Source: Podocnemis expansa
Taxonomy: Eukaryota > Chordata > Testudines > Podocnemididae
Assembly (NCBI GenBank): GCA_007922195.1
Contig: ML681964.1
Span: 7,396,445 to 7,460,444 of the forward strand
Length of the DNA: 64,000 nucleotides
Direction: 5' to 3'
Below are positions 1 through 12,628 of the stretch, one piece after another. Within the stretch, counting starts at the first letter, position 1, and the number at the start of each line of letters is the position of its first letter. Below the pieces are notes generated by a model. The model made no database searches. It was not told the origin of the DNA and worked only from the letters and a program-made list of their open reading frames with translations. The position numbers were made by a program, and so were the translations under genes.

Positions 1-3000
1 TATAAGATAATTCTGTACCGGAAGAGAAATAACGTTTGATTATTCTAACTGCTAAATAATGTAAATGTTTTACTATATTGTATATTTCAACAGAAGGTAT
101 CTGCTGCCATTAAAAACAATGAACTAATTGTTCTTAACTGATTTTTGGAAAAAAGTCATTAGAAAAATCCTAATACTTTTTTTTTTTTTTGAAGAAAATA
201 TGACAAACAAAGTTTAAGTGGCTAAACACATCAACATTTTGATTCTTTTAAAAGAATATTTGCTGGACATCCTTTCCCCTTCTTCTGATCACCTTTAAGT
301 GTTAACAATGTACTACTTTTATATTAATCACAGGAACAATTAAGAAATAAAAAGCTTCTTCAGTTTCATGGGCTACATATTTTTTCTCTCTGACAAGCTG
401 TACAGACCGGCACAGAAATTGCACCAGTTATGGGACTACGCCCTCACTCTGAAGACCTATATACAGAGGCTGATGCTTCATGCTATCATGATGAATATGA
501 GACATCAAGACTATAACAAGAAGAGACATTGCATCGCATTCTAAACCACAAATCCTCCATTCTCACTATCCTTCAGCATCCTAAACTCCAACCTTATTTC
601 CCAGAATGAAGAGAGGAAGTTGCGGATGTCTCTTGTCCCTATGCCCAATATCAGACCCTGTACATGAATGATTAGTGTCTTCATGTAGATGTCAATAGAT
701 GGATTTTTTTTTTTTAGGATAAACGTGAAAATATTTGTGCATAACTGAGTTAACCAATATTTGTTTTTGGTTTTCTGCCCTCTAAAACATGGCCAGAAGC
801 AATGATTTCACTGGGAATGACATGGGGAAGAAGAGATCATCACACCTTGCACCCTCTAGCCCACAAAAATTCAATTACATGCTAGCTTATATTTAAGTCT
901 TAAAGATATATAGCTGCAAAAAGTGTTTGAAATATAGACAGACTGCATTTGCATTTTATTGTTGAAATTGCATTTCAATGACTAGATGATGTTCCAGAAG
1001 TTCTTACACTGATGATCTTCTACATGGAATTCACTCTTACTACACACAGAATATGGCCCTGCTGTCAGTAGCAGCTGATTGCCTCCCTGGTGAGCTCCTT
1101 CCAGCAACTGGTAGTGAAGGGGAGGCACATAATTCTTTGCTCACAAAAAATCCCTTGAAGCTGGCAAAGGATATACAGATTCTGGCAGCATAATCTGTTC
1201 AGCAGGAATCCTTAAATGGTGGGGAACCCTTAAAGCATGGCATCAGTGAAGCTACAATGTCTGAGAGTGGAGTAATCCAGAGACCCAAAGCCAGCAGAGA
1301 GGCACGGGAACTAACACAAAGATTGCCCTAGCCTCTGGCGGATCCCTCAAGAACCACAGGGTTTCCTTCCTCCCCTTGGCAACTATTTCCATGGATTTTG
1401 TTGACAATGAGGTTTTCTGGCCAAATGCATTTATATTTAGCAATGCCAGATGATACAATAAAAATGGATATAAAGCAGTTATTTTTATTAATACTATTAC
1501 TGTATTACTATACTACTGGTGAGAAGGAACCATGCTTTAGTAGTCCAAATCAAGAACTGGGGCCCCAGGTACACTTCGTTTGTAATGTCACTCTAACACT
1601 TCTTTTATGGTCTTAGAGAAGTCCCACCCTCTCTCTCAGTGTTCCCCATTTTACAGATAGGGAAAATACTTCTCTATCTTGAAAGACTTAGTTGACCTAT
1701 GCCAAGATTTTTTAAGATGAATAATGCTGTGTGTCACATATTATTAATAAATATGCAGCTATGGGGAATTACTGCTGTAAAACTAGAAGGATTGCTTTCT
1801 GTCACTTGTTAAGTAAGGACTCTAGCATTTTTATGAGGAAAGATTGAGGACTGAATACACTAGGGTCTCAAGTCCTGCTATTTACTGGCGCACAGTCATT
1901 TTTCCTAGAAACTCATTTTATCAGTTCCATTATTCTGTGTTATGTGCTTCCCTTCACATAAACATCAGGCAACCCAATAATCCAGATTGAAGAAAATTTA
2001 GACCACATTTTAAAACAAAGCAAACTCTATTTCATTCTTTCAAAAATTGTGACAGAACAGGAAATGAACCAAGAATGACTGTTTAAGGAGGAAGACACAA
2101 AATGTATTAGGCATACTTATATACATTAACTTTTTAAAAAGTCATGAAAGTTGTTTTTCTTTTCTAGTATTTTATCTGTCATTTTTGGCTAGCCAACTAC
2201 AGTACTCATTGCCAAATTCATTTAAAAATAGTATTCTATTATGGCAAAATCCTAAATTACAAGATTATGAATAGCTCACTTCCCCATGGTTGTATTTCAA
2301 CAAACAAGATACACATGACTTAGTTGATGTTCCCAATGTTTTAATATCTTTCTAGGGACAAAAAACTACATAACTCAGCCTCTTAAATTTACAGTATAAC
2401 ACAAAATCATGCAGACCAAAGACAAAATGACAGGTGTTAAGCAAGCAACCTTAAGATCAGGCAGGCCAGTAGAAAAATATATTTATCGGTTGCGCAGTTA
2501 TGCTAGCCAAAAACTGATACATTTCTCTCAGTCCAAAGGTCATCTAAGATTTGCTGTTTAAGACACTAGATGACTTCTCTTTTTAAAGACGGCAGTTCTA
2601 TTTCATGTCTGAACTACAATTATGATATGCAATGAGCTTCTCAATCCCGGCATGTTCAGTAAGGAAGTTACTATTTAAGGTGACACCCTCTGGGTAAGGA
2701 AAACTGAAGGATGGTACCCTATATGACTTATATACTGTAAACTATTGCCTGCGTACCAACTACCTTAAAAATATTCACTTTGAGTGACTCTGCAACCTGG
2801 AAGGTGGCATCAGACTTCTGCTTTCTTGATGTCATCTAAATCAGTACTTCCACTGATGCAAATAGCAGAAAGTGTGTATTTTTAAACAAAACCAAACCTT
2901 TCTTATGGGTTAGGATTCAGTCCAAGGAAGCAAAAGGCTATTTGCAACACAATTCTGTTCTATCCAGGTACCTGTATAACACTAATAGGTAATAATGGTT

Positions 3001-4440
3001 TCTGGGCATCTTAGATGCCTTATCAGCTGACCCACAAATCCCAAACTTATCACTTTTCAACTGGCACCAAACAAAGAAACCCACTAAATGGGAGGTAAGG
3101 AGGCAGGGACATCCTCAGAGGGGGGGCAATCGCTCTGGGCCCCACAATTCTGTGGGCCCCACACTGTCCTGCTGTGCACAGGGCAGCACGGGGCCCATAC
3201 CATTGCTCCCACACCATCATGACCGGCTTTTCCCCATCCTGGGGGCAGGATGAGATGGCCGAAAGCAGAGGCCAGGTTCGGTACTCCCGGCCCCCCCCCT
3301 CTGCCTTTTTATCAGAAATTGAGAGGCAAGCACCTTCCAATTTTTTTTTTCCAAGTTGCTCTTTCCATGTGGTAAATAAACAGGCAACGGAACTCTTTAA
3401 GAGTTATACTCTCTTCCCCATACTCTTAAAACAATTCAACATTTTCACAAACAACCACCTTCTCAAGCTAAGAACATGCATATGAAATTTTCAGCCTAAA
3501 TACTTCTTCAGTGAAGTTACAAGCCACTGAAAATTGGAAAAGTAGAATAGGGAAGTGGAAACTACTTTACAGTGACTCTGCAATTAACCATGTTGACAAG
3601 ACTATCATCCAGACATGTCCTTATTGCTTTATAGAATTATTAAATATATTTAAACACACCCTAATTTTGTTAAAAGCAGCATTGTTCTTGAAAAATAGAA
3701 GTTTCAACTTTAAGATTCATAAGTTTTCTTGATATTACTATGCATGTAAAACTGCTGTTTTATAACCTGATTCGCAACCATATCTATGTCAGCAACTGGA
3801 ATAATTAGTTCCAGATGACACCACAAGCAAATGTGATTAAATTTTAAAAGATTTAAGTAATGTTCTCACTACTAAATGTATGTTGATAAGAGCTCTAAAC
3901 TTCGAAGATACAAAACTAACTGTCCAACTTCTGACACATTATCATTAATTTTTTAATACAGTAGTCCCACAGTCTCTAATCAGAATCATTGTATCACTGT
4001 GCTACAGACACAGGAACATACAAGCCCTATTCTAAAGAGGCTACAAGACACAATACAAAGGTGTAAGAACAGGAGGAGGTACAAGAGCATGGACAAAGTT
4101 AGAAGCAGTAGTACAGAGATCAGGTATTTGCACAATTTGGCAATTTTAAGTTATTTATAGTCAGTTTTCTCCCTTTAGTTACGAGATGTAAGAGTTAGAT
4201 ATTAGTAATCCCCACTGAGCCTCTGCCAACTGGTAACTTTCCATAAAACATAGTGGTAGAAGTGGACCTTGAAGAGGGATTTGAAAAGAATGGAAGAGGG
4301 TATTGGCTCCACAGACTACATAAAGGAAGATTATTCTTGAATAAGACAAAAGCATGGAGAAACATGTAGGAAGAGATGACAAAACGAGTGATCAAGGCTG
4401 GCATCACTGGGAGGATAGAGAATGACTTAAGATATAAATT

Positions 4441-4600
4441 CCAGAGAGGTAGCTGTGTTATTTTAGTTCAGCAAAATAAACAAGCAGTCCTGTGGTACTT
4501 ATAAAGACTAACAATTTTATTCACCCACAAAAGTTCATGTGATAAATAAATTGGTTAGTCTTTAAAAGTGCCACAGGACTCCTTCCCTGTTTGTTTCAGT
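4441..4600. repeat. Penelope-like element 3' end, inverted pair
   Basis: Two copies of the same terminal sequence face each other. The left arm (about 4481-4526) reads AGTCCTGTGGTACTT then AAAGACTAACA. The right arm (about 4527-4598) carries the reverse complement, TTAGTCTTTAAAAGTGCC then ACAGGACTCC. The flank at 4441-4480 matches the outer end seen in other copies (AGAGGTAGCTGTGTTA). The family is assigned by matching the 3' end of the coding copy at 32.3-32.9 kb. Confidence 0.7.
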
Positions 4601-4781
4601 AAGAAATAGTTGTCTCTACTAAGTAGGGGGTAAGTAGAAAAGTGTAAACCTGTGAGGCTGGCACAAATAATTATATGCTGTGAAATCAAGGTCAGGTAAA
4701 ACGTATGCATACACAGGGAGACAGACACATACTTGCAGTCTGGTGCTACACATCATACTCACAGGAAACACCAACTGAATG

Positions 4782-4822
4782 AAGAGAGAGAGTGTGTGCA
4801 TGTGTGTGTGTGAGAGAGAGAC
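4782..4822. repeat. GA/TG compound microsatellite
   Basis: Alternating runs of GA and TG dinucleotides within UBE2E2 intron 2. Confidence 0.9.
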
Positions 4823-5148
4823 ACGCTAATTGTCTTCTCATTTATACTAGTTTTACACAGTAACTCCTAATGTAGACTGGTGTAAATTACTGGACAACCA
4901 AGCTCAGAGGTCTGCAAGAGTTAGGTTTTCACATTCAATAAAGACTCTTAAAATTGTATTGTATTTGGGTTCCTTTTAATACGTTTTGAGCACTGCCTCC
5001 TAAAGTAATGCTAATGTCACAGGGCTACAGTGTCAATGCAGGCTTCCTCTGCACAGTACAAGCATGCCACTCATCCACTGACTGATGTGACAGAGTGGAG
5101 TCACTTGAATAGTTATTCTCCAAACCTATCTTTCCCCTCAGAAAAGTA

Positions 5149-5172
5149 CAAACAAACAAACAAACAAACAAA
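5149..5172. repeat. (CAAA)n microsatellite
   Basis: About six tandem CAAA units, about 400 bp downstream of the first UBE2E2 coding exon in the direction of transcription. Confidence 0.9.
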
Positions 5173-5370
5173 GGTATTAAGATGTATCAGAGTTTAATAT
5201 AATGAAACCAAAACACATTTGTTCATTCCAGCATTTCTGATGTGACCATCTGAGGACAAGGAAATGCAGTACTTTGCAGCGTTAGATATTATGGCAGTCT
5301 CCTAGCATGCTGAATTACCGACATATCTCAAATGTTTATGGTTAATTAACTCTAAGTTACACTGACAAGT

Positions 5371-5412
5371 TCCTCTCTCTCTTTCTCACATGCACACACA
5401 CAAGCACACACA
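5371..5412. repeat. CT-rich then (CA)n microsatellite
   Basis: A short CT-rich run followed by interrupted CA repeats, inside UBE2E2 intron 2. Confidence 0.8.
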
Positions 5413-5552
5413 ATTATAAGGCTACAAAACTGCTGGAGATCACATTGTAGTCACATTCAAAGAACCAATGTGCAGATAAAATCATACTGTAATAAAACAT
5501 TAAGAAATGAATTAGGCTGATGCCCTTCTTAAAAAAAAAAGAAAAAAGGCTA

Positions 5553-5840
<288 letters not shown>

Positions 5841-6457
5841 TTAAAAAAATAAAGACATGCAAGTGATTTCTTCACCCTGTGCCATGCAACATATACTCCA
5901 GTATTTTAGTCCACAGTATTGAAGAATCTACCCATAAAGTTCTATATGGTTACTCAAAAGACTTTAACTTTACATCATCCACAAGTACACATCGATACAT
6001 TAAAAAGCCCTTTTACAGATATGAAAAGTATTTAACAATGCAAAATTTATTCCGAGTCAATGGAAAATAAAACAGAATAAGACAACCCCAGGCTAATGGC
6101 CTGGATAGCTCAATGGATTGGTGATGGAATGAAGAGCCTTTCACGCTAGTACACTGGCTCAAATCAAACCCATTTTATTAGTAACTAGCAGACACTTCTA
6201 TTTTAACACTATTCATTAACCTCCATGTAATAAGTCTAAGCTAACTCCAACTCCCAGTGAGGGTTCCCACTTTATGGAATCCACATCTTGTTTGGCACAC
6301 CTGATAGAGCAAATTCAGTTTCTATGTTCTTTCAAATCTTGCCTGTTTTTCACTGCCAGAAATTATTCTCCTATGTCAGGATTTAAGCACATTGGAAACC
6401 TAAGGAAATCTGTATTGCTGAAACCTGTTCTGTAAGCAGAAGACATCAGACTATAAG

Positions 6458-7312
6458 GCCTTGTCCACACTCAAAATATGTCAACCTAACACAGGACAAC
6501 TTAAAGCCATATTACCTTCTCCAGGCTTTCAACTCCGTGCCTAAGCCCCACAGTCTTTTGTGCTCTAAGCAAGCTGGCCCAGGCTTCTCCCCTCTCTGTT
6601 CCCCACCAGGAACTGAGGAAAGACATCAGGGGCTTCCCCCATCCCCATACCCAAGGGGAAGCAGCTGGGATGTCTCACCCCTTGGGAGTGGGATCCAGCT
6701 GCCCCAGCTTCTTATCTCCCCCATGTGCTCCCCACTGGGACCCAGGTTGCCAAGTCAATTTCACAGCTCAGCCGATGAAACTGACAAGGCAGCCCAGCTG
6801 TCAGGAGCAGAGTCCAGCCACCCACAGCTTCTCACCCTGTTCCCAGACAGTTTTCTTGTCAGTTGTGGATCCCTGAAACTGAAAAGAAAGGTTACTTCCA
6901 ATGTTATGTAAACACCATCCACACTGATGCGCCATCGCCCTTTCTATGCTAACGCAAGCCCTATGCCCTTTGCTGAGGTGGTTTTATGATGTCAGCATGT
7001 CAGGGGAGTCGCATGGGTAGGATAACAGGCAAGGAGTCCTGTGGCACTTAAAGACTAACAAATTTATTTATCACATGAGCTTTTGTGGGAGAAAATCCGA
7101 CTTCGTCAGATGCTTTGAAGATGGGAGAACTTACAGATTGGGATGAAAATAAATACAATGGAGTGAAAGACAGGACTCCTTGCTTATTTTGCTGAACTAA
7201 AGTAACATGGCAACCCCTTTGGAACTTGGCAACAGGGGTAGGAGGGCATTTGAATGTGTACAAGTCCCCTATTTTGTTGACAAAAGCTGACTTTTGCTAA
7301 CATAGACCTGCC
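6458..7312. mobile_element. MITE-like DNA transposon, interrupted
   Basis: The left end reads GGCCTTGTCCACACTC and the right end, as reverse complement, begins GGCAGGTCTATGTTAGCA. This is the GGCYTTGTCTACACT-type terminus common in turtle and crocodilian MITEs. The interior is GC-richer than its flanks (about 6530-6860). A PLE 3' end has inserted at about 7023-7230. The interior has no transposase-like reading frame, so it is non-autonomous. Exact ends are uncertain. Confidence 0.5.
7023..7230 (-). repeat. Penelope-like element 3' end inside MITE
   Basis: The plus strand reads AGGAGTCCTGTGGCACTT, AAAGACTAACAAATTTATTT and then a hairpin (GTGGGAGAAAATCCGAC), the reverse complement of a PLE 3' end. 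After about 7170 a second piece in the opposite direction (CAGGACTCCTTGCTTATTTT, then a pyrimidine-rich outer end) makes it a partial inverted pair. A hammerhead-like CTGACGA lies at 7103-7109 on the minus strand, but the following GAAA box is changed. Confidence 0.7.
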
Positions 7313-8763
7313 TTAAAGCGGTGAACACCAGTCACCGTTACTAACATTATCATGTCAGTAGATTTTATATGCCAAGTTCTCACACTTCTGATATTTTAGC
7401 TATATTCTTCTTTACAGCCTTCATTTTAATTATTGAATTTCTTCAGCTGTAGGCTGTTAAATAGGTATTGTTATTATGACTTGTCTAACTGTTGTAAATG
7501 AAGGCTTTTTCTTGGAGGGTTAGATCTAAGATTGCCACATATCATGGTAATGACTGCTAAATGAATTTATTAGTAACGTGAAGGCCTTTTCTTTACCTCA
7601 GTGACATCTAAAAGAGAGCACAGTGGCATTTTATTAAAAGAACCACCTCAGTAGAACACAGGGCCAACTTCTGCTACATTACATTATGTAACCCACATAG
7701 ACTTAGTGGCATTGTACCAATGTAATTAACATCAGAAACTGATCTACAGTGCACAATGAGGTTTATGTTCAAAATTGTTTTAATCTGTGAACTTTGCCTC
7801 ATTTATCCTTTTAACCATGTACAGAAATCATACAGGGAAAATCAGTTACAGAAAACTACATTTCAATTGTAACATGCTGCAATACTCTTTCAAGGGCCTG
7901 AATAAGGATTCTGGACTTAGACTCTAAAATATGTGATATAAAATTTGTGTGATAGTTTGATCATAGAACTCATGAAAAGTTTATAAATAGTTTGTAACTG
8001 AACCTTACAATGCAAAGCTTTTATCGAAAAAGTATCTCCAACACGTATGCAGGAAGAAGCAATGGAAAGGAAAAAAAAAAAGCTTCCGTGTCACTGAAGT
8101 GGTATTGAAAAAAAACATTTAATAATAAGTAAAGCAAACGTAGAAACCAATTTTTGTAGTTTCATACTGAAAGAAGAATTTATTCCTACCATACAATTAG
8201 AAACACTGCCAAAGTCTTAAATTTATCAAATGGTATATACACTTTGGAGGCCATTATTTAAACACTGAGGGCTCAATACTGAAAATTATTATTCATGTGA
8301 ATAAATCACAATGACTTAGATATGAATTAACTCCCTCAGCCTAATTTATATGACTGTTTATTAAAGCAATGAGGTTTGAAGGTGCGGGGTTCAGAACTCC
8401 TACCAGAGAACTACAGTTGATGACAGATGCTGGAATAGATTAGTCTTAATCAGCATCATTGATTTTTTTTTTTTATTATGAAAATGACTATATCGCACAG
8501 ATTTAGTGGTACATTTAAAGGATTGAAAGCGATGTGTTATTTGACGTCTAAAGGTAATAGTAACCAATTCCTTTGTTTCTTTAAATTTTTCCTGCAGCAG
8601 ACACATAATTTTGTAGTTTCCATATTTCATATTTTCCATAGGTTAATCTTTAGGTATCTACATCACAGCTGTCAAACGTTAAGAGAAAAAATTATGCTTT
8701 ACAATAAGAAGCTACCGTATACTGATATTTAATAATTGTAACTTAGTCCTGAAACTCAGACGT

Positions 8764-8841
8764 GGTGGGTGAGGTAATATCTTTTACTGTACCACTTCTG
8801 TTGATGAGAGAGACAAGCTAAAAGATATTACCTCACCCACC
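8764..8841. repeat. Perfect 22-bp inverted repeat, PLE-type end
   Basis: GGTGGGTGAGGTAATATC at 8764-8785 (22 bp in all) recurs as an exact reverse complement at 8820-8841, separated by 34 bases that include TTGATGAGAGAGACAAGCT. The same motif, more decayed, is at 14221-14330. I recognise it as a terminal sequence of a widespread sauropsid element, probably another PLE subfamily. An RNA copy would form a long hairpin within UBE2E2 intron 1. Confidence 0.6.
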
Positions 8842-10261
8842 TTCGCTCTTTAATATTTGGGAGCCCATGATGCGTGGCTACAACTACACATCATGCAATT
8901 ATTTAATGCACGTTTTGACTTTGCTGCCACATACAGCTTTATATTTTTTGTTTTACTTAGAAAGTAAAACAATCTAATCTTTCCTCCAAACATCTGCGAT
9001 ATTCTTTGTTTGCTCTGCAATTTTGGTTTTTGACCTTTCATTAACATTTAATTTTGGAAGGAGATGATTATCATCACAATGTCAGTATATTTTACAACTG
9101 TTGGCCTAAAAAATTAGGCTTCATTTAAAAAATGTTGATGTCCACAAAAGGTCTGCTGTGGCTGATTTTGCTATAAATATTACTATTATCCAAGAACAAC
9201 TGTATTCACTTCATGAGTTCAGGTCACTACGTAACAGATAAATGGCAGAAACAGTAGCCCATAGCGTATAATTACTGTGACAAGTAATGCCAGCTTTTAC
9301 AACAGGAAAACGGTTAAATCTGTCATCTGATGTCTGGCTATTTTCTTATTTTGCTCTCCCAAAGGCAAATATTTTCCATGTCCTGCCTTTAATTTTAATA
9401 AAAATTAAGTTATATTTTATTTAACTGTTGAAAGCTAAATTTAACCTCAATAAAAAGATATTTAAATGGGTCTGTGAAGTCAGACCCTTCAGATATGTGG
9501 CCAAAATAAGAACAAATAACAAAAGAGTGGAAAAATCAACAGGGGGAATGATACTGTGGGAAAACATTTCAGTGGAATTATACAAACACATACACAAACT
9601 ATTTGTTGAAGCCAAGCATCCCCAAGACACGTCCAAGTGCAAAGAAAAAAAAAAGAAAAAAAATGGGTCCAGTTCTCTGGACTGCTAAATCATGCCACAT
9701 TCAGAACGCAAACTCTCTGCTGCCCTTGTCTTGAAAGAACTGGTTGGAGGGGACGAAAGGGGTATTAAAAGTGTTTCCCTGAACATGACATGATTCTGCA
9801 GAGACTTTGATATCCAACCCTATCTATAAATTTTAAAATAAACATGTTTGAGAGAACTTACTTCTTCCATTTACACCATCCTCCCTCTCCCTACTCCATC
9901 CATAAAAAAAAAAAACCCACCACCACCCAACAACAACAAATAACCCAGAAGCAGCTAAGGAAAGAGATCCTGGCAATATGCAGATACGACCTGAGGGCAG
10001 CAGAGCCAATGATGATATCTTTCTAAAGCTGCCTTAATTTCCTATAAGTAAAGATAAATTGAACTTTTCTGCTGGGCCCATGAAAAGCAGCAGCAGGAGC
10101 AGCCACCTCACTTGATCTTCATTAGAAACCATAAAGGCTGAAAAGATCAAAACATTACAGAAGAGAAAACAGGAGGACTCCAATTTCTAGCCAACCAGGC
10201 CAACAGCTATGGTTGAGAGAGGGACCCAGGAAGAAATAAAAAAGCTGCTGCTACACACAAA

Positions 10262-10290
10262 CACCCCCCCCCACACACACACACACCCGC
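10262..10290. repeat. C-run and (CA)n microsatellite
   Basis: A run of C followed by CA dinucleotides; a G-rich run (GGAGGGGGAGGGGGAGG) follows at about 10311-10327. Confidence 0.85.
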
Positions 10291-11896
10291 CACCTATTTT
10301 CCTGCTGCCTGGAGGGGGAGGGGGAGGCACATGTCGTAGAGACACAATGTGCAATAATTATGCAGCACTAGAAGACAGCACGAGACTGAAATGCGCACTT
10401 TTCTAAAAGACATTTATCCTGCACTTTCCAGACACTTTCTGTGGAAGAGAAAAGAGATGGGAGAAGGTGGAAACAAAAAGGGCAGAAGGAAAAGGGTAAG
10501 GGGCAGAGGCATAAGTGTGAGAAATAGGTGACAGTGGATGATGGAATGAGACGACTTTGTGAAGAAGGCCCAGGGTCAGATGAGGAAGAGAGAGGGGGTG
10601 GGCAAAAGGAGTTGAGGGATTAGTTTGTTCCTGTCACCGTGCAGTAGGGTGGTTTAGATCCATCTCTGCTGGAGGGGGGACTGTCACGCAGAGCAGAATT
10701 CTTTACTTGGGTTTGTCATCTCCTATCCCTCTGCATTTCTGGAAGTCGAGTGGTCGCCCCCACCCCACTCCTTGTAGGCTAAGGGTGACGACAGTGAGGA
10801 GAACTGGGAAATAAAGAGATAATTAGGGGTGACAACAGTGAGCAGAACTGGGAAATTAAGAGATAATGGGGGAAGGAATTATTTGGCCCTTCTCTATGTT
10901 GGTGCATGAGTGCAGAGGGTGGATAAGGGATGTTTAAGAATGGGGTCCTGAAGATATGGAAAGATATTTCTAGGGGACAGAAGGGCAATGGAGAGGAGGG
11001 CAAAAGGTACAGGAGTACTGGTGGGTATACAGAAATAACAAATGGGGCAAAAAAAGGTGGTCTTTGCCTGTGTGTGGGTGCATTGTAGAGGGACATATAA
11101 GAATGGCAAAGGAGGTATTGCTGGAGGGTGCAGGTGTTAACGCTGAAAGACTTAGAGAGAAAGTATTGCTAGTACTCAAAAGAAGAAGAGAGGCAAGACG
11201 GTAGGGTGGAGGGATGGGGTAGCAGCGAGATGAACGGGGCTAACGCAGTCAGATATGGCGGGGTGTCAGAGGGCAGGTGGACACGGCGATGGAAAGGACT
11301 TGAGGAGGATGTTGGGAGTCTAGGAGATGGATGGTGGTGGGGCATGCAGGGGGATGTGGATATGGCCAGCCAGCCAACTGGGACAAAGGGATGGACCGAA
11401 GGATGAGGCAGGCGAACACGGTAGAAGTGGAGAAGAGCGCAGAGATGGGTGAGACTAAGGTGGGGAGAGCAGGTGAGGCGAATGGCGGGACAGGTGGGGC
11501 TACGGTAGAACGCGTGGGGCGAAAGGGGGTAGATGGTTGAAGCGGGAAGAGGGATGTGGGACGGGACGGGATACCCGGGGACGAGGGCTATGGCAAGAGG
11601 GCACGACTTGGGAACGGAGGGGGCTACGGAAAGGGGTCGGGCGAGCGGAGGGGCATCCGGGAAGCGGCTAGGTAGGGCGGCTGGCTCTGCTGGGGGCTCA
11701 GGGGAGCAGGGGGACGAGGCATGCTGAAGCAGTAGGGGTGAGGGAGGCGGAGGGCCGGGGTGGGGGCAGAGGAATGGGGCAAGGAGGGCAGAGAGAGGGC
11801 CATGGGGCAGGAGGAGAGGACTGTGAAGGGGGTGAGGGGGCAGGCAGTGCAGGGTGGGGGCGGGGAGGGACGGGAGCAGAGCGGGGGGGCTGTTAC

Positions 11897-12004
11897 CTGC
11901 GGGGCTGGTGCCGGCTCAGGCTGCGGGCGCTGCGCGGCGGGGGCCCGGCTGGGGCCAGGCGAGGGGCGGGGGCTGGTGGCTGCCCCCTCGGCCGCCGCTG
12001 CCCG

Positions 12005-12038
<34 letters not shown>

Positions 12039-12060
12039 GAGAAGTCAAGCTGCCGCCGCG
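11897..12060 (-). other. UBE2E2: Candidate UBE2E2 non-coding exon 1
   Basis: On the minus strand CCCCGCAG is followed by GTAACA, a good splice donor, with the last exon base at 11897. Upstream the strand is CpG-rich and contains a long CT tract (12042-12005), typical of a 5'UTR in a CpG island. Joining this donor to the acceptor at 5764 gives a leader ending 13 bases before the UBE2E2 ATG. The transcription start is not determined; 12060 is only a working limit. Confidence 0.5.
12005..12042. repeat. (GA)n / (CT)n tract in CpG island
   Basis: An almost pure GA dinucleotide run on the plus strand, read as CT in the UBE2E2 sense direction. Such tracts in core promoters can bind GAGA-type or CT-element factors and are prone to length variation; a regulatory role here is inference only. 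Confidence 0.9.
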
Positions 12061-12259
12061 CGCCCCCGCCCGCCCGCGCGCGCGCACGCGCGCGCTCCCC
12101 CCCCCCGGCCGCCGCCGGCCCCCGCGCGCCCCCCACCGCCCAGGAGGCGGGAGCCCGCGGCTGGGGGGGGGGGAGGAGCGCGCGCACGCCGGCGGAGGGG
12201 GAGGAGAGGCCTGACGAGCGCGCCGCGCGCGCGCCGGGAGCGCGCGTTAAAGGGCAAGG

Positions 12260-12280
12260 CCGCCGCCGCCGCCGCCGCCG
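12260..12280. repeat. (CCG)7 trinucleotide repeat
   Basis: About seven tandem CCG units in the densest part of the CpG island, just upstream of the proposed exon 1. Confidence 0.85.
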
Positions 12281-12455
12281 CGCGGGGCTGAGAAAAGCGA
12301 GGGGCGGCGCCGGGCGCGGGTGGGAGATTTGGCCACACACCCCCCTCATTTCCTCCGCCTTTGTTGTGACAGGTGGCGATAACGCGGCCAGGCCCCCAGC
12401 GCGAGTTGCTGAGGCAGCCCCCGGTAAAGGAAGCCGGCAGAGCTCCTGCCAGAAA

Positions 12456-12507
12456 TAAATGGGCTGGTCTTTAAAAGTGCCACAGGAGCCTTGTTTGTTT
12501 CCGGGGG
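12456..12507 (+). repeat. PLE 3' end fragment at CpG island edge
   Basis: GGTCTTTAAAAGTGCCACAG, then GAGCCTTGTTTGTTT, matches the extreme 3' end of the PLE family in plus orientation. It marks the abrupt upstream border of the CpG island. Confidence 0.65.
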
Positions 12508-12628
12508 TGAAGGAGGAGAGGCGGCGGGGGTGCAGCGCATGGAGGAGGAGGAGGCCTGTGGGAAGGGCTAGCAGTGGCACATGGGCAGGCAAATTAACTT
12601 CCTTTCCTCGGCGGCTTTCTCCCCCCTG

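Larger units (their letters stand above)
11500..12560 (-). promoter_or_regulatory. UBE2E2: CpG island, likely UBE2E2 promoter
   Basis: This is the only extended CpG-dense block in the window. It peaks at about 11,900-12,340 with runs such as CGCGCGCGCACGCGCGCG and (CCG)n. No TATA box is evident, as is usual for a housekeeping CpG-island promoter. It lies about 6.1 kb upstream of the first UBE2E2 coding exon and contains a strong minus-strand donor. Long ORFs on both strands here are a by-product of the lack of AT-rich stop codons. A divergent plus-strand non-coding transcript is possible but not shown by sequence. Confidence 0.75.

Noticed and set aside
11760..12458. Overlapping plus-strand ORFs of 145-232 codons in the CpG island
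   Set aside because: Gly/Arg/Glu-rich products from G-rich and GA-repeat sequence, open in all frames at once. No domain is recognisable.
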